A program made the position numbers and the translations under genes. A DNA stretch of 8,783 bases from JAUXFK01 sp034189035 (GTDB taxonomy: Bacteria; Desulfobacterota; UBA8473): NCBI GenBank assembly GCA_034189035.1, contig JAXHVA010000143.1:1-8783 (forward strand). Reading direction: 5' to 3'. Below are positions 1 through 6,313 of the stretch, piece after piece (the stretch's first letter is position 1; each line of letters opens with the position of its first letter). Under the pieces are notes generated by a model. The model was not told the origin of the DNA and ran no database searches. It saw only the letters and a list, made by a program, of their open reading frames with translations.

Positions 1-180
1 AAGTCCCGCATCTGTTATCTTGCTCATGTCGAGGCTGGTCAGACGGATATGGGGGTTGCCCTTTATGTTTTGCGTATCATCGAATACAAAGGGAACTTCG
101 AGTGTATTTGAATAGCTGAAAGCAGTAACGATTAGAAGGAGTAAAACTATGGATAGAAAGTAGAGATTAAACCCTCTCAT
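1..180 (-). CDS. N-terminus of a TPR/TMTC-like integral membrane protein (partial)
   Basis: The first 60 codons run without a stop from an ATG at 180-178 to the window edge. The protein opens with a short basic stretch (MRGF), then a hydrophobic segment at about residues 5-25 (FLSIVLLLLIVTAF), which is a signal anchor or first membrane helix. Next comes the motif FVFDDTQNIKGNPHIRLTSL at about residues 33-52. A 'FDD..NI..NP.IR' motif just after the first helix is typical of large bacterial membrane proteins that combine a PMT/TMTC-like glycosyltransferase region with C-terminal TPR repeats; the acidic pair lies on the outer face and is thought to take part in catalysis. The TPR part is not in the window, so the family call rests on this motif alone. 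The start is supported by AAGGAG nine bases upstream. It lies 44 bp behind the C26 hydrolase on the same strand with no visible terminator, so cotranscription is possible, but no functional link is evident. Confidence 0.7.
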   Translation of the reverse strand, partial: MRGFNLYFLSIVLLLLIVTAFSYSNTLEVPFVFDDTQNIKGNPHIRLTSLDMSKITDAGL

Positions 181-189
181 AGACTTTTT

Positions 190-195
190 CTCCTT
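190..195 (-). promoter_or_regulatory. Ribosome binding site of the TPR-like membrane protein
   Basis: AAGGAG on the minus strand with a 9-nt spacer to the ATG at 180-178. It fixes the start of the partial gene, whose frame would otherwise be judged on only 60 codons. Confidence 0.7.
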
Positions 196-224
196 CTCTC
201 CATTACCTGTGATCTCTCTCCTCT

Positions 225-956
225 TCATTTCGGGGAAGTTTTGCAGCTCTGGACGAAGGCCTTGAAGAGTCTCTCAAAAGGCTTTTCCTTCTTATACAGA
301 TACTCAGGATGCCATTGAACCCCTAGAATAAACGTGTGATCAATGCTTTCAATCCCCTCAATAATTCCATCCTCAGCTATTGCATTGATTGTAAGGTTTC
401 TCCCTATTTTTTTTATAGATTGGTGATGGGTACTGTTTGTCTTTATCGTGTTGCATCCCAAAATTGAGTATAATTTTGTACTGGGTTGAATATGTACCGG
501 ATGATAGACTTCAGACTTGGCTGCCGTTTGCTGATGACTTTGTGCCTTCTTTACTTGAGTCTCTATGTCTTGAAAAAGGCTCCCTCCTGTTGCTACGTTC
601 AGCAATTGCTCTCCACCGCATATGCCAAAAATCGGCTTATCTGCCTTTAATGCAGCCTTTGTGATCTCCATCTCAAAGGCCGTTCTCTTTTCATTGAATT
701 TTCCTAACTCTTCAATAGGCATTTCCCCATAGAATTCGGGGTTAATATCAAAGTTGCCGCCTGTTATTAGAAGGCCGTCAATCCTTTCAAGAAGCTCTTC
801 TACTACAGTGTTGTCAGATATGTAAGGCATGATTATGGGAATTCCGCCTGCTTCTTTTACAGCCATAATGTAATTCTCACTAATAAAATACGCTGGGCAT
901 TTGAATATGTCTTCGTTTCTCTGGTAATCTGAAGTTATACCAATCAGTGGTTTCAT
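225..956 (-). CDS. Class I glutamine amidotransferase-like hydrolase, peptidase C26 / gamma-glutamyl-GABA hydrolase (PuuD-like) family
   Basis: A cytosolic 243-residue protein, close to the 240-255 residues usual for the family, which hydrolyses gamma-glutamyl amide bonds with a Cys-His-Glu triad. The N-terminus KPLIGITSDY is typical. LLITGGNFDINPEFYG (about 62-77) matches the family's 'GG.D..P..YG' motif. The nucleophile elbow is GICGGEQLLNVATGG (111-125) with Cys113, and QWHPEYL (214-220) supplies His216 and Glu218. The NSTHHQS stretch (174-180) is the usual substrate-side loop. The elbow reads GICGGEQ rather than the GICRG.Q of E. coli PuuD, so it probably belongs to a different subfamily and its substrate need not be gamma-glutamyl-GABA. 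No putrescine-pathway genes (puuA, puuB, puuC) are nearby. It starts one base after the deacylase stop codon and its ribosome binding site lies inside that gene, so the two are probably translationally coupled. An 8-T run on the plus strand (407-414) encodes the Lys-Lys near 182-183. Family confident; substrate unknown. Confidence 0.88.
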   Translation of the reverse strand: MKPLIGITSDYQRNEDIFKCPAYFISENYIMAVKEAGGIPIIMPYISDNTVVEELLERIDGLLITGGNFDINPEFYGEMPIEELGKFNEKRTAFEMEITKAALKADKPIFGICGGEQLLNVATGGSLFQDIETQVKKAQSHQQTAAKSEVYHPVHIQPSTKLYSILGCNTIKTNSTHHQSIKKIGRNLTINAIAEDGIIEGIESIDHTFILGVQWHPEYLYKKEKPFERLFKAFVQSCKTSPK

Positions 957-957
957 T

Positions 958-2544
958 TTATTCTCCCTTTCTCAATACCCTCCCATTTGCACACCCGGAG
1001 TGTTCTCCTTTTTCTATGGTAACCTTTCCATTAACAATAACATACTCGATCCCTTCAGGGTACTGTATGGGATCAGAAAAAGTAGCCCTGTCAATTATCT
1101 TTTCTGAATCAAAGAGTACCAGATCAGCAAAGAACCCCTCCCGTATTTCTCCCCTAGCTTTAATACCCAGTTTTCTACATGGATCAGAAGTCATCTTCTT
1201 TATTGCTGTAGAAATGTCTAACATCCCTTTTTTATTGACATACCTACCCAATACCCTGGGAAATGTCCCAAATGCCCTGGGATGTGGTTTCCCCTGTGAT
1301 AAAGGGCCATAGTCTGCACGACAGGCAGCATCGGATCCAATCATTGTATAGGGTTTTTTGAGGATTCGTATCATATTTTCTTCACACATCGTGAAATAGT
1401 TGGCCGATATATTTGTCTTTTCTTCTATAAGGATATCAAAAGTGAAATTGAAGGGATCTTTTCCAGCTTTTTTTGCAGCATCTGAAATGCGCATCCCTTC
1501 ATAGCCCTTGTTTTTTTCTGAAGTCAATGTAGAGATTACGATTGTATTCCAATAAGTTAAATCTGGGTGTTTTTTGAGTATATCATCTCTTATTTTCTCC
1601 CTTATTGTCTTATCCTTTAATTTATTGATAATAATCTCATTGTTTCCTTCAGTTGCCCAATTCGGAAGTATGGCCTTAAGCCCTGTATGCGAAGCAATAT
1701 ACGGGTATCGGTCACAGTCTATCTTTACCCCTTCAAGTCTGGCTTCCTCAATGATTTCAAAGATTTCATCGAGCTTATTCCAATTCCTCTCTCTAGAGGT
1801 CTTTAAATGGGAGATCTGTAAAGGGATAGAGACCTCTTTTGCGATGTGAACGACTTCTCTTATTGCCTCTATTGCAGAGTCATCTTCATTTCTTATGTGA
1901 GTCGTAAATATTCCTTTGAACCTTTTTACTATATTATTGAGAACGATTAACTCCTTTGTGTTGGAGAAACAGGCCGGAGGATAGATAAGACCGGTTGACA
2001 TCCCGAATGCACCTTCTCGCATACCGTTTTCTATGGCGAAACACATCCCCTCCAATTCTTTTTGATCTGGTTCTCTGTTCTCCTTGCCCATTACTGAGGC
2101 ACGGATTGTATTATGACCAATCAGGGGTATAAAGTTGATCGCTATGCCGATATTCTCCAGTAAATCCCTATATTCCTTAATCGTATGCCAGTTCAAATCT
2201 AAAGAGAACTGTTTTTTGTATTCGGCCTTTCTTTCATTCGCTTCTTGTCCAAAGATAGGAGCAGCTGCGTATCCGCAGTTTCCTCCGATTTCTGTTGTCA
2301 CCCCCTGGCGAACCTTGCTTTCCGCCTTGGGGTTTATGAGGAGAAAATAGTCGGAATGACCATGTATATCAACAAATCCAGGGCATACACACATGCCTTC
2401 GGCATCGATAATCCGATTTGCAGTGCATGGGGTGTCAGTCCCGATCTTCAGAATCCTATCACCTTTTATTCCAATATGCCCATGATAGGGTGATGCACCT
2501 GTGCCATCAAATATTTCCCCGTTTACGATGAGTAAATTATACAT
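958..2544 (-). CDS. N-acyl-D-amino-acid deacylase (D-aminoacylase) family amidohydrolase
   Basis: A 528-residue amidohydrolase-superfamily enzyme (TIM barrel with a small flanking beta domain), predicted to release a fatty or acetic acid and a free D-amino acid from N-acyl-D-amino acids using zinc. Motifs appear in the expected order: NGEIFDGTG (8-16); PGFVDIHGHSD (55-65) with His61 and His63; GNCGY (88-92) with Cys90, the bridging cysteine of this family; HIRNEDD (216-222) with His216; ISHLKTS (244-250) with His246; IDCDRYPY (275-282); and MIGSDAA (401-407) with catalytic Asp405, followed by PHPRAFGTFPRVLGRYV (420-436). The C-terminus ends in the usual 'G.I..G..ADLVLFD' strand (464-479). All expected metal and catalytic residues are present, and the length is typical (480-540). 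The start is an ATG at 2544-2542 with only a weak AGGA six bases upstream. It heads the leftward pair with the C26 hydrolase, transcribed away from the epimerase operon. The acyl and amino-acid preference (D-Glu, D-Asp or neutral) cannot be read from sequence; some members act as dihydroorotase-like or D-glutamate-specific deacylases. Confidence 0.9.
   Translation of the reverse strand: MYNLLIVNGEIFDGTGASPYHGHIGIKGDRILKIGTDTPCTANRIIDAEGMCVCPGFVDIHGHSDYFLLINPKAESKVRQGVTTEIGGNCGYAAAPIFGQEANERKAEYKKQFSLDLNWHTIKEYRDLLENIGIAINFIPLIGHNTIRASVMGKENREPDQKELEGMCFAIENGMREGAFGMSTGLIYPPACFSNTKELIVLNNIVKRFKGIFTTHIRNEDDSAIEAIREVVHIAKEVSIPLQISHLKTSRERNWNKLDEIFEIIEEARLEGVKIDCDRYPYIASHTGLKAILPNWATEGNNEIIINKLKDKTIREKIRDDILKKHPDLTYWNTIVISTLTSEKNKGYEGMRISDAAKKAGKDPFNFTFDILIEEKTNISANYFTMCEENMIRILKKPYTMIGSDAACRADYGPLSQGKPHPRAFGTFPRVLGRYVNKKGMLDISTAIKKMTSDPCRKLGIKARGEIREGFFADLVLFDSEKIIDRATFSDPIQYPEGIEYVIVNGKVTIEKGEHSGCANGRVLRKGE
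963..970 (-). promoter_or_regulatory. Ribosome binding site of the C26 hydrolase, inside the deacylase gene
   Basis: AAAGGGAG on the minus strand, 6 nt before the ATG at 956-954. It overlaps the last codons of the upstream deacylase gene, and stop and start are separated by a single base (TAA-A-ATG). This arrangement favours translational coupling of the two hydrolases. Confidence 0.7.
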
Positions 2545-2608
2545 ACGGATTCCTAAATATAAATAAGCCCTATTGATTTTGTCGGAGTTTATGGTATGCT
2601 AATATGAA

Positions 2609-2637
2609 ATGGTAACAAAAACCCTTCGTCTCGTCAA
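2609..2637 (-). promoter_or_regulatory. Candidate promoter for the deacylase-C26 hydrolase pair
   Basis: On the minus strand TTGACG (2637-2632) is followed after 17 nt by TACCAT (2614-2609), matching the sigma70 -35 and -10 boxes at 5 of 6 and 4 of 6 positions. This would give a leader of about 60 nt before the deacylase ATG. The -10 is poor, and AT-rich sequence nearby (CATATT, CATAAA) offers alternatives, so the region is more reliable than the exact boxes. Confidence 0.35.
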
Positions 2638-2679
2638 ACGTATTTTCGTGAACATAATACCCAGAGTTGTTTTGCCCTT

Positions 2680-2695
2680 AAAAAAGTACTGTTTT
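2680..2695. repeat. AT-rich near-palindrome next to the rightward promoter
   Basis: A-run, AGTACT, G, T-run: the core AGTACT (2685-2690) is a perfect palindrome and the flanking A and T runs extend it with one mismatch (A2684/G2691). It ends just upstream of the -35 box at 2701, a position where an operator or an A/T-tract upstream element would act. With such low complexity a chance origin is possible. Confidence 0.3.
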
Positions 2696-2700
2696 TTAGA

Positions 2701-2730
2701 TTGAAAATGCACAGAGTTTGTAATTATAAC
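2701..2730 (+). promoter_or_regulatory. Predicted sigma70-like promoter of the epimerase-transaldolase-ECF-selA operon
   Basis: TTGAAA (2701-2706) and TATAAC (2725-2730) each match consensus at 5 of 6 positions with an 18-nt spacer. Transcription would start near 2737, giving a leader of about 45 nt that ends in a strong ribosome binding site before the ATG at 2782. It is the best promoter-like match I found in the 237-bp divergent gap and is well placed for the five-gene run. A weaker alternative lies further upstream (TTGATT 2573-2578, TATGCT 2595-2600). No riboswitch-like structure is recognised in the leader. Confidence 0.55.
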
Positions 2731-2766
2731 ATTAAAGATGTTTGTCATATAGATAAAACCTACAGG

Positions 2767-2772
2767 AAGGAG
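2767..2772 (+). promoter_or_regulatory. Ribosome binding site that fixes the epimerase start
   Basis: AAGGAG, part of AGGAAGGAG, lies 9 nt before the ATG at 2782. The open frame extends upstream to 2701, but those 27 codons carry no family similarity and overlap the predicted promoter, so translation should begin at 2782. Confidence 0.8.
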
Positions 2773-2781
2773 AAAACAATA

Positions 2782-3423
2782 ATGAGGATTGTCCCTGCGA
2801 TTTTAACCGAAACTATAGATGACTTACATAGGATGTTGGACATTGCAAAAAGCTTTACTGATTATGCACAGATCGATTTTATGGATGGGAAATTTGTTCC
2901 TTCCAAAAGTGTGTCCTTCGTTGCCTTAGATGTACTGAAATTGCCTTTGAATATAGAAGCACACCTGATGGTACAGGACCTGAATACACCTCTCGCTACT
3001 TTGAAGTCCATAGGAACGAAGAAGGTTATCTTCCATTTTGAGGCAGCCCCGCAACCAAAGGAGGTCATCTCAAATATCAGGAATTTAGATATGGAAGTGG
3101 GTTTGGCCATTAATCCGGAAACACCCATCGCAGATTTTGAGTTTTTGGTATCCCAGGTTGACTCTTTTTTGTTCTTATCGGTTAATCCAGGGTACTATGG
3201 CAGTCCTTTCATATATGAGGTTCTTGATGAGATAAGCCGGTTTCGAAATCGATTCCCATCAGCTATTATTGGAATAGACGGTGGGGTAAGCCTTGATAAT
3301 ATAGTAGAAATAAAGGAGATAGGAGTAGACTACGCATGTGTTGGGAGCCGTATCCTCCTCACGGAGGATCCAAAGGAAAGCTATAAAGCTTTTCTTCGGA
3401 TTACCGAGGAGGAGGTCCATTGA
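2782..3423 (+). CDS. Ribulose-phosphate 3-epimerase family protein with altered metal-site residues
   Basis: A 213-residue cytosolic (beta/alpha)8-barrel protein of the RPE family, which in the pentose phosphate pathway interconverts ribulose 5-phosphate and xylulose 5-phosphate. Family motifs: VPAILTE (4-10), QIDFMDGKFVP (30-40), EAHLMV (59-64), HFEA (85-88), SVNPGYYGSPF (133-143), GIDGGV (164-169) and VGSRIL (187-192). The two acid/base aspartates, Asp32 and Asp166, and metal ligand His61 are conserved. Canonical enzymes read PSIL and (I/V)HVD.MDG, giving Ser and His at the metal site; here these are Ala6 and Gln30, and the VNPGFGGQ phosphate loop is VNPGYYGS. One of four metal ligands is therefore changed from His to Gln, while the catalytic pair remains. 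It may be an RPE with different metal use or an epimerase for another sugar phosphate. It is slightly shorter than typical RPE (215-230). It is the first gene of the rightward operon, followed after 26 bp by transaldolase, which supports a sugar-phosphate role. Confidence 0.82.
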   Translation: MRIVPAILTETIDDLHRMLDIAKSFTDYAQIDFMDGKFVPSKSVSFVALDVLKLPLNIEAHLMVQDLNTPLATLKSIGTKKVIFHFEAAPQPKEVISNIRNLDMEVGLAINPETPIADFEFLVSQVDSFLFLSVNPGYYGSPFIYEVLDEISRFRNRFPSAIIGIDGGVSLDNIVEIKEIGVDYACVGSRILLTEDPKESYKAFLRITEEEVH

Positions 3424-3435
3424 GAATTGCAAATA

Positions 3436-3441
3436 AAGGAG
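3436..3441 (+). promoter_or_regulatory. Ribosome binding site that fixes the transaldolase start
   Basis: AAGGAG with an 8-nt spacer to the ATG at 3450. A TTG at 3420 that overlaps the epimerase stop (TTGA) is also in frame, but it would add ten residues unlike the family. The ATG is preferred. Confidence 0.75.
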
Positions 3442-3449
3442 AGAGGGAT

Positions 3450-4589
3450 ATGGAAAAGAACAGGACAATGAGGCTAAGGGAGTTTGGACAGAGTCTCTGG
3501 TTGGACAACATCCAAAGGAGTGAGCTCATGGATGGAACTCTAAAGAGGATGATCGATGAAGATGGCCTTTCAGGACTTACTTCAAATCCCACTATATTTA
3601 TGAAGTCAATTACTCAAGGAAAGGAATACGAGGGACAGATTAAGGAGCTTTCTCTTAAGGGGAAGAAGGCATTAGAGATATATGATATCATAACAACCGA
3701 TGACATTAAGAAAGCCTGTAATATAATGATGGAGGTATACAATCGTACCAAGGGGGATGATGGATTCGTTTCAATCGAGCTGGATCCGAGGATTGCTTAT
3801 GATGCAAAAGAGAGTATCAAAGAGGCGAAGATGCTATTCAACGTGATCGATTCCCCTAACCTGATGGTAAAGGTCCCCGGCACAAAAGATGGCCTTCCTG
3901 TTATTCGAGAACTCACTTCTGAAGGGATTAACATAAACGTTACACTGCTTTTCTCTCCAAAGCAGTATGAAGAAGTTGCATCGGCGTATATCAAAGGATT
4001 AGAGCAGAGGAAGAAAAAGGGGGAATCTCTAAAAAATATACGTTCTGTAGCCAGCTTTTTCGTAAGCAGGATCGATTCAAAAGTAGATAAAAGGATCGAT
4101 GCCCTTATAAAAGAGGCAGACAGCTGTGATCGTAGAGATGACCTTACGAAACTGAGAGGCAAAACAGCCGTTAAAATTGTTCATATTGTTTATAGGAAGT
4201 TTAAAGAGATGTTCTTATCCCCTTCTTTTCAATATCTGATTGACAAAGGGGGCAAGATTCAACGTCCCCTTTGGGCAAGTACAGGCACAAAGGATTCGAC
4301 TTACAGCGATGTAAAATACGTGGATTCTTTGATCGGTCCAAATACAGTAAATACACTTCCCCCAGCTACAATCGATGCATTCCGTGACCATGGTGTCCTC
4401 AAATCCTCTTTAGAAGAAGATATGGAGGAAACATCCAGGATAGTTGAAATGGTTGAAGCTGCAGGTATTGATCTTGAAATGATATATGATGAACTGTTAG
4501 ATGAAGGGGTTAAGGCCTTCGAGAAATCATATAATGAACTGATAGATGCTATAGAAGAGAGAAGAAAAAAGATTATCAGAGAACGTTGA
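3450..4589 (+). CDS. tal: Transaldolase, long (Tal, mycobacterial/cyanobacterial) type
   Basis: A cytosolic 379-residue enzyme that transfers a dihydroxyacetone unit between sedoheptulose 7-phosphate and glyceraldehyde 3-phosphate, in the non-oxidative pentose phosphate pathway. The length fits the long Tal class (about 360-380), not the 215-residue TalC/fructose-6-phosphate aldolase class. Landmarks: SLWLDNIQR (15-23) with Asp19; GLTSNPTIF (42-50), the phosphate/sugar loop; VSIELDPR (107-114); LMVKVPGT (138-145) with Schiff-base Lys141; NINVTLLFS (161-169); VASFFVSRID (200-209); RPLWASTGTKD (272-282); and NTVNTLPPAT (298-307). All catalytic motifs are intact. The C-terminus (about 320-379) is rich in Glu and Lys and looks helical. 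It lacks the phosphoglucose isomerase domain sometimes fused to this type. It lies 26 bp after the epimerase and 23 bp before the ECF ATPase, all one strand. No transketolase or oxidative-branch gene is in the window. Confidence 0.93.
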   Translation: MEKNRTMRLREFGQSLWLDNIQRSELMDGTLKRMIDEDGLSGLTSNPTIFMKSITQGKEYEGQIKELSLKGKKALEIYDIITTDDIKKACNIMMEVYNRTKGDDGFVSIELDPRIAYDAKESIKEAKMLFNVIDSPNLMVKVPGTKDGLPVIRELTSEGININVTLLFSPKQYEEVASAYIKGLEQRKKKGESLKNIRSVASFFVSRIDSKVDKRIDALIKEADSCDRRDDLTKLRGKTAVKIVHIVYRKFKEMFLSPSFQYLIDKGGKIQRPLWASTGTKDSTYSDVKYVDSLIGPNTVNTLPPATIDAFRDHGVLKSSLEEDMEETSRIVEMVEAAGIDLEMIYDELLDEGVKAFEKSYNELIDAIEERRKKIIRER

Positions 4590-4612
4590 TTTCTGGAAAG
4601 CGTGAGCTGCAA

Positions 4613-6313
4613 ATGGTTGCTATTGTTTCTCTTTGTGACGTATACTTCAGTTATAAAGACATTGAATTAAAAGCCCTGGATGGTATAAACTTGGAGATTG
4701 ATTCAGGCGAAGTAGTCATTATCATGGGACCGAGCGGTTCAGGAAAATCTACTCTCTGTTCTACCCTCAATGGTCTCATACCGCATTTAATCAAGGGAGA
4801 TCTCCAAGGAGACATTACGATAGATGGAATAAAGACAGCAAAGCAAAAGGTAAAAGAATTTGCCCCAATTATCGGGTTGGTCTTTCAGGATTTTGAAGGC
4901 CAGTTGTTCTGTTCAAATGTAGAATTAGAGGCGGCCTTTGGTCCTGAAAACCTGGGTTTGCCTCGTGAAGAGATTAAAAGAAGAGTGGATGAGTCCCTGA
5001 GGTTTGTAAGACTCGATGGGTTTGAAAGAAGACAGCCTTCAACCCTTTCAGGAGGCCAAAAGCAGCGGTTGGCTATCGCCTCGGTGCTTTCTTTAAACCC
5101 GAAGATTCTCTGTTTAGATGAGCCAACAACTGACTTAGATCCAATAGGCAAAAGGGAGATATTTGCTATTACAAAAGAACTCCATAACCTGGAGGTTCAA
5201 ACAATAATTATCGTAGAACATGAAACAGAAGAGATACTCAATTCAGACCGCATTGTTCTCATGGATAAGGGACGTATTAAGGATATCGGCCCTGCCCATG
5301 ACATTTTAAAGAGGGTATCCTTATTGAAGAGCCTCGGTATTATGCCATTGCAGGTGACTGAGTTGTTCTATGATCTGGGATTTCCAAAACTCCCTCTAAC
5401 CCTCAAAGAGGCATTGGAAATTATGAGAGAGAATGATTGGTCATTGTCATTGGCTGCATATAAGAGCCTTTTGATTGAAGACGAAAAGAGGATAGAAAGA
5501 CTGGGTGAGATTACAATAGATATACAGAATCTTACCTATTCCTATGATGGAGAAAAACCTGCCTTAAAAGAGGTTACCCTCTCTATTCGAGAAGGTGAAT
5601 TTGTTGCAATTGTAGGTCAGAACGGGAGCGGAAAAACAACGTTGGTTAAGCATCTGAATGGGTTAATCATGCCTACATCAGGTGATGTTTATATAAATCA
5701 GAAGAATACAAAGGAAGAGGATATCTATAGTCTCAGCATAGATGTGGGATATGTCTTTCAAAACCCCGATCATCAAATATTTGCACAAAGCGTAGCTGAT
5801 GAGGTTGGTTTTGGACTCAAGATAAAGGGGATTTCTGAACACAAGGCAAAACGTATGGTTGAGGAAGCCCTTTATGCTGTTGGATTGATCGACTTTGAGG
5901 ACGAAGATCCGTTTGTATTGACCAAGGGGCAACGCCAGAGAATAGCAGTTGCATCTGTAATGGCATCTAAACCCAGGGTAATTATCCTCGATGAACCAAC
6001 AACAGGGCTTGATCATAAAGAACTAAGAGGAATGATGAAGTTGATAAAGGAGTTGAACCAAAGAGGGCATACCATTATCATTGTTACTCATACGATGTGG
6101 GTAGTCGCTGAATATGCAAAAAGAGTAGTCGTAATGGGAGGGGGAAGGGTAATAATGGATGGGCCTACAAGGGAGGTCTTCTCTAAAGAAGAGGAGTTAA
6201 GGGCTCTTTTTCTCAAAACGCCGGCAATCGTCAGTTTAGGAAACAGGTTAGGGTATACTACCTTGTCAATCGAAGAGTTTAAGGGCTGCATCGAGAAGAA
6301 AAGGGATCAATGA
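4613..6313 (+). CDS. Tandem-fused ECF transporter ATPase (two EcfA/CbiO-type domains)
   Basis: A 566-residue cytoplasmic protein carrying two complete ABC ATPase domains that drive an energy-coupling factor importer for a vitamin, precursor or metal ion. Domain 1: Walker A GPSGSGKST (39-47), Q-loop FQDFEGQLF (91-99), signature LSGGQ (145-149), Walker B ILCLDEP (165-171), H-loop His203. Domain 2: Walker A GQNGSGKTT (335-343), Q-loop FQNPDHQIF (382-390), Walker B VIILDEP (456-462), H-loop His493. Its signature reads LTKGQ (436-440), so the canonical Gly-Gly is Lys-Gly; similar 'L(S/T)(K/R)GQRQR' forms occur in other fused ATPases. The hydrophobic-Q-N-P-D-x-Q motif is characteristic of ECF ATPases. 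The linker (about 240-300) has no recognised domain. The fusion replaces separate EcfA1 and EcfA2 genes, as in YkoD. ATG 4613 is chosen because MVAIVSLCDVYFSY aligns with the usual family start, though the ribosome binding site is weak; an in-frame TTG at 4586 overlapping the tal stop would add nine residues. The gene overlaps ecfT by 4 bp. Confidence 0.9.
   Translation: MVAIVSLCDVYFSYKDIELKALDGINLEIDSGEVVIIMGPSGSGKSTLCSTLNGLIPHLIKGDLQGDITIDGIKTAKQKVKEFAPIIGLVFQDFEGQLFCSNVELEAAFGPENLGLPREEIKRRVDESLRFVRLDGFERRQPSTLSGGQKQRLAIASVLSLNPKILCLDEPTTDLDPIGKREIFAITKELHNLEVQTIIIVEHETEEILNSDRIVLMDKGRIKDIGPAHDILKRVSLLKSLGIMPLQVTELFYDLGFPKLPLTLKEALEIMRENDWSLSLAAYKSLLIEDEKRIERLGEITIDIQNLTYSYDGEKPALKEVTLSIREGEFVAIVGQNGSGKTTLVKHLNGLIMPTSGDVYINQKNTKEEDIYSLSIDVGYVFQNPDHQIFAQSVADEVGFGLKIKGISEHKAKRMVEEALYAVGLIDFEDEDPFVLTKGQRQRIAVASVMASKPRVIILDEPTTGLDHKELRGMMKLIKELNQRGHTIIIVTHTMWVVAEYAKRVVVMGGGRVIMDGPTREVFSKEEELRALFLKTPAIVSLGNRLGYTTLSIEEFKGCIEKKRDQ

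Noticed and set aside
181..224. Terminator between the C26 hydrolase and the TPR-like gene
   Set aside because: The 44-bp gap is pyrimidine-rich on the plus strand, with no stem-loop followed by a T run in the direction of transcription.
1574..1849. Open frames opposite the deacylase and other large genes
   Set aside because: They are low-complexity Ser/Leu/Phe-rich antisense shadows without ribosome binding sites or recognisable motifs, over well-supported genes.
2701..2781. N-terminal extension of the epimerase from the in-frame start at 2701
   Set aside because: The 27 extra residues do not resemble the family, the stretch holds the predicted -35 and -10 boxes, and a strong ribosome binding site precedes the ATG at 2782.
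2737..2781. Riboswitch in the operon leader that would reveal the ECF cargo
   Set aside because: The leader after the best promoter is only about 45 nt and no thiamine, cobalamin, FMN or preQ1 signature is visible there or in the wider 237-bp gap.
3420..3449. TTG starts overlapping the preceding stops for transaldolase (3420) and the ATPase (4586) as evidence of coupled translation
   Set aside because: Both add residues that do not fit the families; transaldolase has a strong ribosome binding site for ATG 3450, and the ATPase aligns better from ATG 4613.
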